This document shows positions 33,619 to 41,808 of a stretch of DNA of 64,000 nucleotides, in pieces (position 1 is the first letter of the stretch; every line of letters starts with the position of its first letter). Made by a program: the position numbers and the translations under genes. Under the pieces are notes generated by a model, which saw only the letters and a program-made list of their open reading frames with translations, was not told where the DNA came from and did not search any database. The DNA is from Corynebacterium yudongzhengii (GTDB lineage: Bacteria; Actinomycetota; Actinomycetes; Mycobacteriales; Mycobacteriaceae): contig NZ_CP026947.1 in assembly GCF_003065405.1 (NCBI RefSeq), forward strand, positions 2,356,001 to 2,420,000, read 5' to 3'.

Positions 33619-34565
33619 GACCTGCTCAGCTTCCTTGTCACACGGCCCCACAAGCCGCGGGCCTTCCGCGCGGCTTTCTGGGCGGCCTTCTTCTCCGCCG
33701 CCGCCTGTTTCTCGTCGTGGCGGCGTTTCTTCTCCGCCCGGTACTGCGCATCGAGCTCGTCGGCCTGAGCGAGCGTCAGGGCCCCGCCGCCGAGCGCGGC
33801 CGGCCGCCAGCTCTCCCCGCCTTCATAAGGCCCGTACTCGGCCTCGTAGGCGTGGCGGGCGTCGTCGAGAAGCTCCTGCATCGCCGCCTTGAGCCGGGCG
33901 GTGGCCTCCTCGGGTGTGCCGCTGGTGTCGACGGGCGCGCCCACGTGCACCCGTACCGGGAAGTGGTGGCGGCCGAGGTGCTTCTTCCCGCCCTTGGTCC
34001 AGGTGCGCTGCCCGCCCCAGGAGACCAGGGGGATCAGCGGGGTGTGCGCCTCGGCGGCGATGCGCACGGCACCCGTTTTGAAGCCCTTGAGCTCGAAGGA
34101 GCGCGAGATCGTGGCCTCGGGGAAGACCCCCACCAGATGCCCGGCGCGCAGGTAGCGCACGGCCTCGGCGATCGACGAGCGGCCGGCGAAGCGATCGACG
34201 GGCACCTGCTTCATCGCCCGCATGATCGCGCCGACGACGGGGATGTCGAAGACCTCTTTCTTCGTCATGTAGCGCACGAGCCGCTTGCCACGCAGCTGGG
34301 CCGGCACGCCCACCCAGCACATGTCGAGGTAGTTCGTGTGGTTCGAGGCGATCAGCGCGCCGCCGGTCGTCGGCAGGTTCTCGGCGCCGACGCAGGTGAT
34401 CCGCATGCCTTGCAGCCGCAGGATCTTCCGGATGGCGGGCAGAATGATGCGCCCGTAGGGGAACTCGCGGGGCTCGCGCGGGTGCTCAGGCACCTCGGGC
34501 AGGCCGGCCGGTACGCGGAACTGGCCGACCATCTCGTAGTGGTAATCGGCGGGCGTCTCGCTCAT
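33615..34565 (-). CDS. 1-acylglycerol-3-phosphate O-acyltransferase family protein
   Basis: Encodes 316 residues from the ATG at 34565. The ASNHTNYLDMCW stretch is the HX4D catalytic motif near residue 75. VFPEATISRSFELKGFKTGAVRIA is the PEGT-like block, and PLIPLVSWGGQR the fourth block. The C-terminal 60 residues are a basic, Lys/Ala-rich helical tail that the family core does not need. It probably acylates lysophosphatidic acid at the membrane. It starts 10 bp after serS and is coupled to the HAD gene. Confidence 0.88.
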   Translation of the reverse strand: MSETPADYHYEMVGQFRVPAGLPEVPEHPREPREFPYGRIILPAIRKILRLQGMRITCVGAENLPTTGGALIASNHTNYLDMCWVGVPAQLRGKRLVRYMTKKEVFDIPVVGAIMRAMKQVPVDRFAGRSSIAEAVRYLRAGHLVGVFPEATISRSFELKGFKTGAVRIAAEAHTPLIPLVSWGGQRTWTKGGKKHLGRHHFPVRVHVGAPVDTSGTPEEATARLKAAMQELLDDARHAYEAEYGPYEGGESWRPAALGGGALTLAQADELDAQYRAEKKRRHDEKQAAAEKKAAQKAARKARGLWGRVTRKLSRS

Positions 34566-34575
34566 GGCGCGCCGG

Positions 34576-35841
34576 TTACTTCGCGGTGCCCGGGACGAGG
34601 ACATCCTTGCCGACGAGCGGCCGCAGCGCCTCCGGCACCACCACGGAGCCGTCGGCTTGCTGGTGGTTCTCCAAAATCGCCGCCAGCCAGCGGGTGGTGG
34701 CCAGGGTGCCGTTGAGGGTGGCGACGACCTGCGACTTGTTCTCCGCGTCCCGGAAACGGGTGTTGAGGCGCCGGCCCTGGTAGGTGGTGCAGTTCGAGGT
34801 GCTGGTCAGCTCCCGGTAGGTGTTTTGGGTGGGAATCCACGCCTCGGTGTCGAACTTGCGGGCGGCCGAGGAGCCTAAGTCCCCGCCGGCGATGTCGATG
34901 ATGCGATAGGGCACGTCGATGGCGGCGAGCATCTCGCGTTCCATGTTGAGCAGCGCCTGGTGCTGCTCAGCGGCCTCGGCCGGGTCGCAGTAGACGAACA
35001 TCTCCAGCTTGTCGAACTGGTGGACGCGGATGATGCCGCGGGTGTCCTTGCCGTAGGATCCCGCTTCTCGACGGAAGCAGCTCGACCAGCCCGCATACTT
35101 GAGTGGACCGTCTTTCAGGTCGATGATCTCATCCTTGTGGTAGCCGGCCAAGGCGACCTCAGAGGTGCCCACCAGGTACAGGTCATCGTTTTGGAGGTAG
35201 TAGACCTCGTCGGCGTGCTCTCCGAGGAAGCCCGTGCCGGCCATGATCTCCGGGCGCACGAGCACCGGCGGGATCATGAGCTTGAAGCCGGCCTCGCGGG
35301 CCTTCTGCGCGGCGAGCAGCATGAGCGAGAGCTGCAGGAAGGCGCCGTCGCCGGTGAGGTAGTAGAAGCGGGCGCCGCCGACCTTGGCGCCGCGGGCCAT
35401 GTCGATCAGCCCCAGCGACTCGCCCAGATCCGGGTGGTCCTGCGGGGTGAAGTCGAACTGCGGGATCTCGCCGATCTCCTCGAGGACCACGAAGTCGTCC
35501 TCCCCGCCGGCCGGCGCGCCCTCCACGACGTTGTCGATCCTGAACTGCAGGTCGTTGACGTCCTGCTCCGCGGCCTTCTGGGCCTCCTCGGCTTCCTTGA
35601 CGCGTGCCTTGAGCTCGTTGGAGCCTTCCAAAAGCTGAGGGCGTTCCTCGGGGCTAGCCTGGCCGATCTTCTTGCCGAAGGCCTTCTGCTCACTGCGTAA
35701 GGCGTCGGCGTTCTGGATCGCCTCGCGGCGGCGGGCGTCCGCCTCGAGCAGCTTATCGACGAGGCTCGGATCAGCGCCGCGGGTCTGCTGCGAGGTGCGG
35801 ACGAGGTCGGGGTTGTCGCGGAGAAGCTTCAGATCAATCAC
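34576..35841 (-). CDS. serS: Seryl-tRNA synthetase
   Basis: Encodes 421 residues from the GTG at 35841, giving the standard start [19 protein letters not shown]. The N-terminal 105 residues form the long antiparallel coiled coil that grips the tRNA-Ser variable arm ([38 protein letters not shown]). Class II motif 2 is [24 protein letters not shown] and motif 3 is [17 protein letters not shown]. It charges tRNA-Ser, and tRNA-Sec if present. Divergent from farR with 101 bp between. Confidence 0.96.
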   Translation of the reverse strand: MIDLKLLRDNPDLVRTSQQTRGADPSLVDKLLEADARRREAIQNADALRSEQKAFGKKIGQASPEERPQLLEGSNELKARVKEAEEAQKAAEQDVNDLQFRIDNVVEGAPAGGEDDFVVLEEIGEIPQFDFTPQDHPDLGESLGLIDMARGAKVGGARFYYLTGDGAFLQLSLMLLAAQKAREAGFKLMIPPVLVRPEIMAGTGFLGEHADEVYYLQNDDLYLVGTSEVALAGYHKDEIIDLKDGPLKYAGWSSCFRREAGSYGKDTRGIIRVHQFDKLEMFVYCDPAEAAEQHQALLNMEREMLAAIDVPYRIIDIAGGDLGSSAARKFDTEAWIPTQNTYRELTSTSNCTTYQGRRLNTRFRDAENKSQVVATLNGTLATTRWLAAILENHQQADGSVVVPEALRPLVGKDVLVPGTAK

Positions 35842-35929
35842 ACCAGCTAATTCTAGCGTGACTGCCGCCAGGCGCATCTGTGCGGGCGAAACGTCACCGC
35901 TTCCCCTAGACCGGTCATAACCAGGCGAC

Positions 35930-35935
35930 TAGAAT
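35930..35935 (+). promoter_or_regulatory. Likely -10 element for a leaderless farR transcript
   Basis: TAGAAT ends 7 bases before the farR ATG, so transcription would begin at or next to the A of the start codon. There is no ribosome-binding site. Leaderless mRNAs are common in corynebacteria. Confidence 0.55.
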
Positions 35936-35942
35936 AGGTCAC

Positions 35943-36707
35943 ATGTCTCCGCACGATGTTTCGGCTCTGCCCGCGCTAGAAATCGTCGACGGCCCCGTGC
36001 CCAAGCACGCCCAACTCCGCGACCTGCTCGAGCAGATGGCCACCACCACGCTGCAGCCCGGCGACATGCTGCCCGGCGAGCGGGTGATCGAGGAGTACTA
36101 CGGCGTCTCGCGCATCACGGTGCGCCGCGCGATCGGGGACCTCGTCGCCGCCGGCAAGCTGCGGCGCGTGCGCGGCAAGGGCACGTTCGTCGCCCCGAAC
36201 ACGCTAGTCTCGCACCTGCACTTGGCGTCCTTTTCCGCGGAGATGAGCGCCCAGGACGTCACCGCCACCTCCCGGATCCTGCTCTCCGAGCGCACCGCCG
36301 CCCCCGACGAGGTCAACGAGTTCTTCGGCGCGGAGCGCGGCACCGTCCAGATCCACCTGCGGCGGCTGCGCCTCGGCGACGACATCCCCTATGCCATCGA
36401 CGACGGCTGGTATAACGCCGCCATCGCCCCGGACCTCCTCGAGCGCGACGTCTATAACTCCGTCTACGCCATCCTGGACGAGGCCTTCGGCCACCCCGTG
36501 ACCGACGCCGATCAGTCGGTCACCGCCGTCGCCGCGAGCATGCGCCAGTCCCCGCTTCTCGACGTCGAACCCGGCACCCCCCTGCTGTCCATCGTGCGGC
36601 ACTCCCGCTCTCAGCGCACCCCGGTCGAGTGGTGCTCCTCGGTGTATCGCACCGACCGCTACCAGTTGTCCTCGCATATCGAGAGGAGCTCGCAGGCCGG
36701 TTCCTGA
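35943..36707 (+). CDS. farR: GntR/HutC-family regulator, FarR-like
   Basis: Encodes 254 residues. The N-terminal winged helix is typical of GntR proteins: PKHAQLRDLLEQMATTTLQPGDMLPGERVIEEYYGVSRITVRRAIGDLVAAGKLRRVRGKGTFV. Residues about 85-250 form a UTRA ligand-binding domain (SRILLSERTAAPDEV ... TAVAASMRQSPLLDVEPGTPLLSIVRHSRSQ). The position beside serS fits C. glutamicum farR, a regulator of amino-acid and acyl-lipid genes; the symbol rests on family and synteny. A TAGAAT -10 next to the ATG suggests a leaderless message. Confidence 0.8.
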   Translation: MSPHDVSALPALEIVDGPVPKHAQLRDLLEQMATTTLQPGDMLPGERVIEEYYGVSRITVRRAIGDLVAAGKLRRVRGKGTFVAPNTLVSHLHLASFSAEMSAQDVTATSRILLSERTAAPDEVNEFFGAERGTVQIHLRRLRLGDDIPYAIDDGWYNAAIAPDLLERDVYNSVYAILDEAFGHPVTDADQSVTAVAASMRQSPLLDVEPGTPLLSIVRHSRSQRTPVEWCSSVYRTDRYQLSSHIERSSQAGS

Positions 36708-36756
36708 CATTTCCTAACGTGACTTGCCCGGCGTGGGAGTGCACAATGGATGCATT

Positions 36757-37815
36757 ATGACTTCCCCCGGATCGAATTCTTGGCGCTCGGCGGCCGCCAT
36801 CCGCACCTCCCTGGTGGCGGCACTGGTCGGCGCCGTCGCCGTCGGCAGCTACGGACTAGCCTCCCAGTCGCAGGGAAACGGCGCCACCGCCGAGGGTGCC
36901 TCCGCCACCGAGGAAGCCAGCCCGACGACCACCGCCGCGCCCTTCACCACCGCGGATGCCGGCACGTGCCTGACGTGGTCGCTCAACGCCGACGGCGAGA
37001 TCGAACAGTTCGAACGCGCCGACTGCGAAGGCGAGCACCGCTTCGAGGTCTCCACCCGCGAGGATCTCGCCACCTACCCCACCAGCGAGTTCGGTGCCGA
37101 CGCCGAGCGCCCCGGCATCACCCGCCAGGCCCAGCTGCGCGAGGAGCTGTGCGAGGCGCCCACCCTGCGCTACCTCGACGGCCAGTTCGACCCCGCCGGC
37201 CGCTACACCATCGCCTCGATCCTGCCGCCGGAAGACAAGTGGGCCGAAGGCGATCGCACCCTGTTGTGCGGGCTGCAGTCCACCGACGGAGAGGGCAACG
37301 TGCTGGCCACCAGCGGTTATGTCGCCCAGCAGGACCAGGCCCGCACCTTCGAGCCGGGCGACTGCGTGGCCATCGACTCCGCCGACCAGCTCAGCGCCGT
37401 CGAGTGCTCGGAGCCGCACCAGCTCGAGGTCACCGAGACCGTCGATTTGAACCCGGTGTTCGAAAACGAGGTGCCGGACGTCGAGAAGCAAGACGAGCAC
37501 CTGCTCGAGGCCTGCACCGCCGCGGGCGAGGACTACGTGGGCGGCGGCGATAAGCTGCGCGAGATGGAGCTCACCCCGTACTGGATCCCGGTGCCGCCGG
37601 CGTCGTGGGCCGGCGGGTCGCGCTCGACGAACTGCTACCTCGTCCACGCGCACGAAGAGGGCGGCTTCTCCGTTCTGACCGGCTCGGCCGCCGACCCGGA
37701 GAACTTCCAGGTCGACGAGGCCGCCCCGGCCGAGGAGCCCTCCGGCGAGGCCTCGATGGAGCAAGGCCCCGCCGAAGCAGAGACCGGAGACAGCGACCAG
37801 CCGCAGGTCCACTAA
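36757..37815 (+). CDS. Septum-formation domain (PF13845-like) membrane-anchored protein
   Basis: Encodes 352 residues from the ATG at 36757; an in-frame ATG at 36724 would put an unlikely stretch ahead of the anchor. One N-terminal helix (SLVAALVGAVAVGSYGLAS) is followed by a Thr/Ala-rich linker. Two repeats of a Cys-containing fold follow: GTCLTWSLNADGEIEQFERADCEGEHRFEV and GDCVAIDSADQLSAVECSEPHQLEVTETV. That pattern is the actinobacterial septum-formation domain. A Glu/Ala-rich tail closes the protein. It is likely extracytoplasmic. A CACAAT word 10 bases ahead may be the -10 element. Confidence 0.75.
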   Translation: MTSPGSNSWRSAAAIRTSLVAALVGAVAVGSYGLASQSQGNGATAEGASATEEASPTTTAAPFTTADAGTCLTWSLNADGEIEQFERADCEGEHRFEVSTREDLATYPTSEFGADAERPGITRQAQLREELCEAPTLRYLDGQFDPAGRYTIASILPPEDKWAEGDRTLLCGLQSTDGEGNVLATSGYVAQQDQARTFEPGDCVAIDSADQLSAVECSEPHQLEVTETVDLNPVFENEVPDVEKQDEHLLEACTAAGEDYVGGGDKLREMELTPYWIPVPPASWAGGSRSTNCYLVHAHEEGGFSVLTGSAADPENFQVDEAAPAEEPSGEASMEQGPAEAETGDSDQPQVH

Positions 37816-38162
37816 TGTATCGCGTCAGCGACGAGGAGTTCGACAGCTTGGTCAACGACGCCCTCGATACCGTGCCCGCCCACGTCGTGGAGCGCATGGG
37901 CAACGTCGTGGTCCTCGTGCGCCCCTACCACGAGGAGGAGCCTTCCACCCTCGGGCTCTACGAGGGCGTGCCGCTGACCGAGCGGACCTTCGATCACACC
38001 GGGTACTTGCCGGATGCGATCTTCTTATATAAAGAGGCCCTCGAGCAGCTCGCCACCACCTATGAGGAGCTCGCCCACGAGGTGCGCGTGACCCTCTTCC
38101 ACGAGATCGGCCACTACTTCGGCATCGAAGAAGACCGCCTCCACGAGCTCGGCTGGGGCTAG
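37815..38162 (+). CDS. Minimal zincin-like metallopeptidase
   Basis: Encodes 115 residues. The ATG at 37815 overlaps the preceding stop by one base (TAATG); the longer frame is a shadow of the preceding gene. HEIGHYFGIEEDRLHELGWG at the C-terminus is the HExxHxxG motif with the downstream Glu typical of PF06262, a small soluble zincin family. The rest (VNDALDTVPAHVVERMGNVVVLVRP) is also characteristic. Substrate unknown. Its TAG shares the four bases CTAG with the stop of the convergent gene. Confidence 0.85.
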   Translation: MYRVSDEEFDSLVNDALDTVPAHVVERMGNVVVLVRPYHEEEPSTLGLYEGVPLTERTFDHTGYLPDAIFLYKEALEQLATTYEELAHEVRVTLFHEIGHYFGIEEDRLHELGWG

Positions 38163-38845
38163 GGCAGCGCGGCGTCCGCCCAGCGCACCAGCTCCCACTC
38201 GCCGAAGGCCCGCCCGCGCGGCGCCAGCACCACGAAACGGCAGTTCGGCACGTAGTTCGCCAGGGCAAAGTCCGGATCCACGCCGGTGGCATGCGTGGCG
38301 ACGGTCCGAATCACCGCCCCGTGGGAAAAGATGATGCAGTCTTTACCGTCTGCCAGCACGCTGGTGAGCTCGTCGAGCACTGGGCGGTAGCGGGCGAGAA
38401 TCTCGCCGAGGGTCTCGCCGCGCTCGCCGCGCATCCGGGCCGCGGGAGCCCCGTGCAGCCAGCCGGACATCGCCTCGGCGTAGGCGAGGTGGGCGGCGGC
38501 GTCGTTACGCATCTCCATCTCCCCGGCGGCGATCTCGTGGATGCCGGTGACCGTGCGGACCTTGAGGCGATCCGCGGGGAGCCCGGCGGCGTCTGTGAGG
38601 GCGCTAGCGGCAAGCGCGGCGGTTTGGCGGGTGCGCAGCGAGATCCCGCAGAGCACCTCGGCGATGCGCCCGAGGCTACCGCGTGTGACTCCGCAGTATT
38701 CGGCGAGCTCTTGGCCCACCGCGCGGGCCTGCTCACGGCCGAGGTCCGTCAGCTCGGCGCCCGGCGGGCGGGTATCGAGCAGCCTCTCGACGTTCGAATA
38801 CGTCTGCCCATGGCGAACTAGGATGATGCGTCCCTCGGCGGTCAC
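38159..38845 (-). CDS. Histidine phosphatase, phosphoglycerate mutase family
   Basis: Encodes 228 residues from the GTG at 38845, which has AAGGGA 8 bases ahead and overlaps the pheA stop as GTGA. The catalytic LVRHGQTYSNVERLLDTRPPGAELTDLGREQARAVG is near residue 10, and a second His lies in IIFSHGAVIRTVATH. The IHEIAAGEMEMRND region replaces the usual GLxEGxWEG loop. The family includes mutases and broad phosphatases; C. glutamicum annotates its homologue here as gpm-like, but I would not assume mutase activity. Coupling to pheA suggests co-expression. Confidence 0.87.
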   Translation of the reverse strand: MTAEGRIILVRHGQTYSNVERLLDTRPPGAELTDLGREQARAVGQELAEYCGVTRGSLGRIAEVLCGISLRTRQTAALAASALTDAAGLPADRLKVRTVTGIHEIAAGEMEMRNDAAAHLAYAEAMSGWLHGAPAARMRGERGETLGEILARYRPVLDELTSVLADGKDCIIFSHGAVIRTVATHATGVDPDFALANYVPNCRFVVLAPRGRAFGEWELVRWADAALP

Positions 38846-39792
38846 GGAAGATGTCCCTTTCTCGCGGCGTTGACCCACTCGTCGGCCTGGTGCAGCCTAT
38901 CGAGATCCACCGCCTTGCGCCGATCATCGCGCACCGAAGGCCACGAGCCCAGGAAATACAGCGCGTCGGTGCGCATCCACAGCGCGCGCAACGCCTCAGC
39001 GACCGGCGGGTCGCTGATATGCCCGACGACGTCCACGTAGAACAGGTACTCGCCGTAGTTGGCGCGGTTGGGCCGCGAGGCGATGCGCGACATATCGACG
39101 CCGCGCAGCGCGAAATCCTGCAGGGCCTCGACGAGCGTGCCCGGGCGATGCGGCAGGGTAAACACCACGAGGGTGGTGTCGTTGCCGGTGCGGGCGGTGG
39201 GGACGTCTCGCTTGCCGACGACCACAAACCGCGTCCGCGCCCCCTTCTCATCGGCGACACTCTCGGCGAGCGTCTCCAGCCCGAGGAGCTCGGCGGCCCG
39301 GGCCGGGGCGGCCGCGGCATCCACCGTGCCCGCAGCGACCATCTCCGCGGCCGCCGCGTTCGAGGAGGCGGGGATGAACTCGGCCTCCGGCAGGTGGCGC
39401 GCCTGCCACCGGCGGACCTGCTGGTGCGCGACCGGATGGGTGGCGAACGTGCGCACGTCCTCGAGGCGGGTGCCGGGGCGCACCATGATGGCAAACGCGA
39501 TCTCGATTTCGTACTCGTGGAAGATCTGGACGTCCTTGTCTCCCTCGACGAGCGCGTCGTAGGTGCCGGTCACGGCGCCGTCGACGGAGTTTTCGATGGC
39601 CACGACCGCCCAGCGCGCCGCGTTCTCGCGCACCGCGTCGAGAGCCGCCGCCGGCGAGGCCACCGGGAGCGTCTCCGGGTCCTCGGTGCCGAAGACCCCG
39701 GCGGCGGCGAAACCGCGTAAGGCCTGCTCGGTGAACGTTCCCGCGGGCCCTAGGTACGCGACAGTGGGTGGGGTGGGTGCTTGCTCGGACAT
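38842..39792 (-). CDS. pheA: Prephenate dehydratase
   Basis: Encodes 316 residues. The N-terminal 190 residues form the periplasmic-binding-like catalytic domain: AYLGPAGTFTEQALRGF, ENSVDGAVTGTYDAL and the TRFVVVG block where Thr-Arg-Phe bind prephenate. Residues about 205-285 are an ACT domain for phenylalanine feedback (LPHRPGTLVEALQDFALRGVDMSRIASRPNRANYGEYLFYVDVVGH). It converts prephenate to phenylpyruvate. There is no chorismate mutase domain. The ATG is at 39792, divergent from the amidase gene, with 44 bp between. Confidence 0.94.
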   Translation of the reverse strand: MSEQAPTPPTVAYLGPAGTFTEQALRGFAAAGVFGTEDPETLPVASPAAALDAVRENAARWAVVAIENSVDGAVTGTYDALVEGDKDVQIFHEYEIEIAFAIMVRPGTRLEDVRTFATHPVAHQQVRRWQARHLPEAEFIPASSNAAAAEMVAAGTVDAAAAPARAAELLGLETLAESVADEKGARTRFVVVGKRDVPTARTGNDTTLVVFTLPHRPGTLVEALQDFALRGVDMSRIASRPNRANYGEYLFYVDVVGHISDPPVAEALRALWMRTDALYFLGSWPSVRDDRRKAVDLDRLHQADEWVNAARKGHLP

Positions 39793-39836
39793 GGGCCCCA
39801 GAATATCGGAGCGCGCGAGCGCCTACAGTGTTTCCC

Positions 39837-40988
39837 ATGACTGAGATCATCCCCGCCGCCCGCGAGCTCGCCGAGAAGATCGCCGGGCTCACCCCCAGCG
39901 AACACGGATTTAGCCACCTGCACCTCACCCGCCCGGCCACCGGCTCCGGGGATCTTGACGGCTGGGTGATCCCGGCGAAGGATCTCTACGACGTCGCCGG
40001 CATGCCCACCACCTTCGGTTCGGCTCGGCGGATGCACATCGCGACGGAAACGCATCCTTTCATCGCCGCCTACGAGGCCCGCGGCGCGGTGATCCCCGGC
40101 AAGTCGAGCACCTCGGAGCTGGGACTGACGGTGGATGCGGAGCCGAGGGATCTGCCGCACGTCGATAACCCCATCTGGCCGGGACACACCCCGGGCGGTT
40201 CTTCGGGCGGGGCGGCCGCGATGGTGGCCCGCGGGCTGGTCCGCGCAGCCCACGCCTCCGACGGCGGCGGCTCGATCCGCGTGCCGGCCGCGGCGTGCGG
40301 GCTCGTCGGCTTCAAGCCTTCGGCGCACACGATCGCCGTCCACGGCTTTATGACCACCAGCATCGACGACCAGGCCCTGCTGCACGAGATCACGCCGCGC
40401 CTCGATCGCCGCGTGCGCGTCGGCCTGCTCACCGAGCCGATCCTCGCGGAGACCGACGTCCAGCCCGAGTGGGAGAAGGCCACTCGCGAGGCGGCCGAGC
40501 ACCTCGCAGCCGCCGGCCACGAGGTCGTCGAGGTCTCCACCTGGCCGGAGGCCACCGAGACCTTCGAGCGCTTCATCGACTTATTCAGCTACGGGCTCAC
40601 CAGCCTGGAGGAGGCCGACTACATAGCCGCGTGGCTGCGCGAGCGCGGGGCGAAGGTGAGCGCTCGTCGATACGCGGAGTCCCAGACCTATGCCCGCGTG
40701 CTCAAGGCCCGGATGGCGCGCCACTACGACGTCGACGTCCTGCTCACCCCCACACTGGCCGGCGATCCCCCGGAAACCGGCACGTTTAGCTCCCTTTCCC
40801 CGGAGGAGAACTTCGCCGCCCAGACCCGCTGGACCCCGTGGACCTCGTTGTTCAACATGTCCGGCTCGTGCGCGATCGCGCTGCCCTGGCCGGTGCCGAA
40901 CCGCCCGCAGCCGGCGAGCGTGCACTTGGCCAGCCTCACCCTCACCGACGCCCAACTGTTGGCTCTGGCCGCAGAACTGCCGCAGTGA
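39837..40988 (+). CDS. Amidase-signature family hydrolase
   Basis: Encodes 383 residues from the ATG at 39837. A TACAGT -10 word ends 8 bases ahead, so the mRNA is probably leaderless. The Ser-cisSer-Lys triad region is visible: VIPGKSSTSELGLT, then HTPGGSSGGAAAMVARGLVRAAHASDGGGSIRVPAAACGLVGFKPS. The protein is short for an amidase (usually 450-500), with a reduced C-terminal half. Substrate unknown. It is followed by a protease-like gene overlapping as GTGA. Confidence 0.85.
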   Translation: MTEIIPAARELAEKIAGLTPSEHGFSHLHLTRPATGSGDLDGWVIPAKDLYDVAGMPTTFGSARRMHIATETHPFIAAYEARGAVIPGKSSTSELGLTVDAEPRDLPHVDNPIWPGHTPGGSSGGAAAMVARGLVRAAHASDGGGSIRVPAAACGLVGFKPSAHTIAVHGFMTTSIDDQALLHEITPRLDRRVRVGLLTEPILAETDVQPEWEKATREAAEHLAAAGHEVVEVSTWPEATETFERFIDLFSYGLTSLEEADYIAAWLRERGAKVSARRYAESQTYARVLKARMARHYDVDVLLTPTLAGDPPETGTFSSLSPEENFAAQTRWTPWTSLFNMSGSCAIALPWPVPNRPQPASVHLASLTLTDAQLLALAAELPQ

Positions 40989-41731
40989 CGAATAACCGCC
41001 GCCTCTGGGCCGAGATCCTCGTGGTCACGGCGGTCACCTTCGGCACCTCGGGGCTGCGGGCGATCCTGCGGCTTATCGACGACCTGCTCGCCCCCACCTC
41101 CCTCAACGAGCAACAGGTCACCCTCAACCAGTCGCAGTCACCGCTGCCGCTTCTCGACGTCGCCCTCCAACTCAGCTCCGCCCTCGTCCTTTTCGCCTGG
41201 GGAGCACTCGCCCTGCTGCTTCTGGCTTATGACGGCCGGCGCCTGACCGATCCGCGGGCCTCGGATCTGGGGTGGGGTGCGCTTCTCGCCGCGATCATCG
41301 GCATCCCCGGGCTCGCGCTCTATGTCACCGCGGTGCAGCTAGGCCTCTCGAAGGTGGTGGTGCCGACGGGCTTTGATAACGCCTTCACCGAAATCCCGCT
41401 GCTGTTGACCTGGTCGGCGGCGAACGCGTTCGGCGAGGAGATCGTCGTGGTCGCCTGGCTGATGACGCGCCTGCGCCAGCTGCGCATCCCCTTGGCCGGG
41501 GCGCTGGCGGCCTCCGCCCTGCTGCGTGGCTCTTACCACCTCTACCAGGGGATTTCGGCCGGGCTCGGCAACATCGTCATGGGCGTGGTCTACGGGTGGT
41601 TTTTCGCCCGCACCGGGCGGATCACCCCGCTGATCATCGCCCACTTTCTTATCGACGCCATCGCCTTCGTCGGCTACGCCCTCCTCGCACCCCACCTGGG
41701 GTGGCTACTGCCGACTCCGGGCGGCACCTAA
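40985..41731 (+). CDS. CPBP/CAAX-type intramembrane metalloprotease
   Basis: Encodes 248 residues from the GTG at 40985, overlapping the amidase stop. Six or more hydrophobic segments are present. FGEEIVVVAWL provides the Glu-Glu pair, LLRGSYHLYQG the Arg and first His region, and IIAHFLIDAIAF the last His and Asp, the order of the CPBP (Abi) family. Members cut or process membrane proteins, or give bacteriocin immunity. The usual EExxxR is here EEIVVVAW, so activity should not be assumed. Confidence 0.78.
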   Translation: MTNNRRLWAEILVVTAVTFGTSGLRAILRLIDDLLAPTSLNEQQVTLNQSQSPLPLLDVALQLSSALVLFAWGALALLLLAYDGRRLTDPRASDLGWGALLAAIIGIPGLALYVTAVQLGLSKVVVPTGFDNAFTEIPLLLTWSAANAFGEEIVVVAWLMTRLRQLRIPLAGALAASALLRGSYHLYQGISAGLGNIVMGVVYGWFFARTGRITPLIIAHFLIDAIAFVGYALLAPHLGWLLPTPGGT

Positions 41732-41808
41732 GCGTTTAGAAGCAACCTCTCAGCGCACACACGCAGCGCGGTTCCCCTCGTAGCCGCCCGCGGGTTAGGC
41801 TCGTACGC

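Noticed and set aside
34562-35841. A tRNA-Ser or T-box next to serS
   Set aside because: No cloverleaf, no GGTTCGAATCC-type arm and no T-box word was seen. I found no tRNA or rRNA anywhere in the window.
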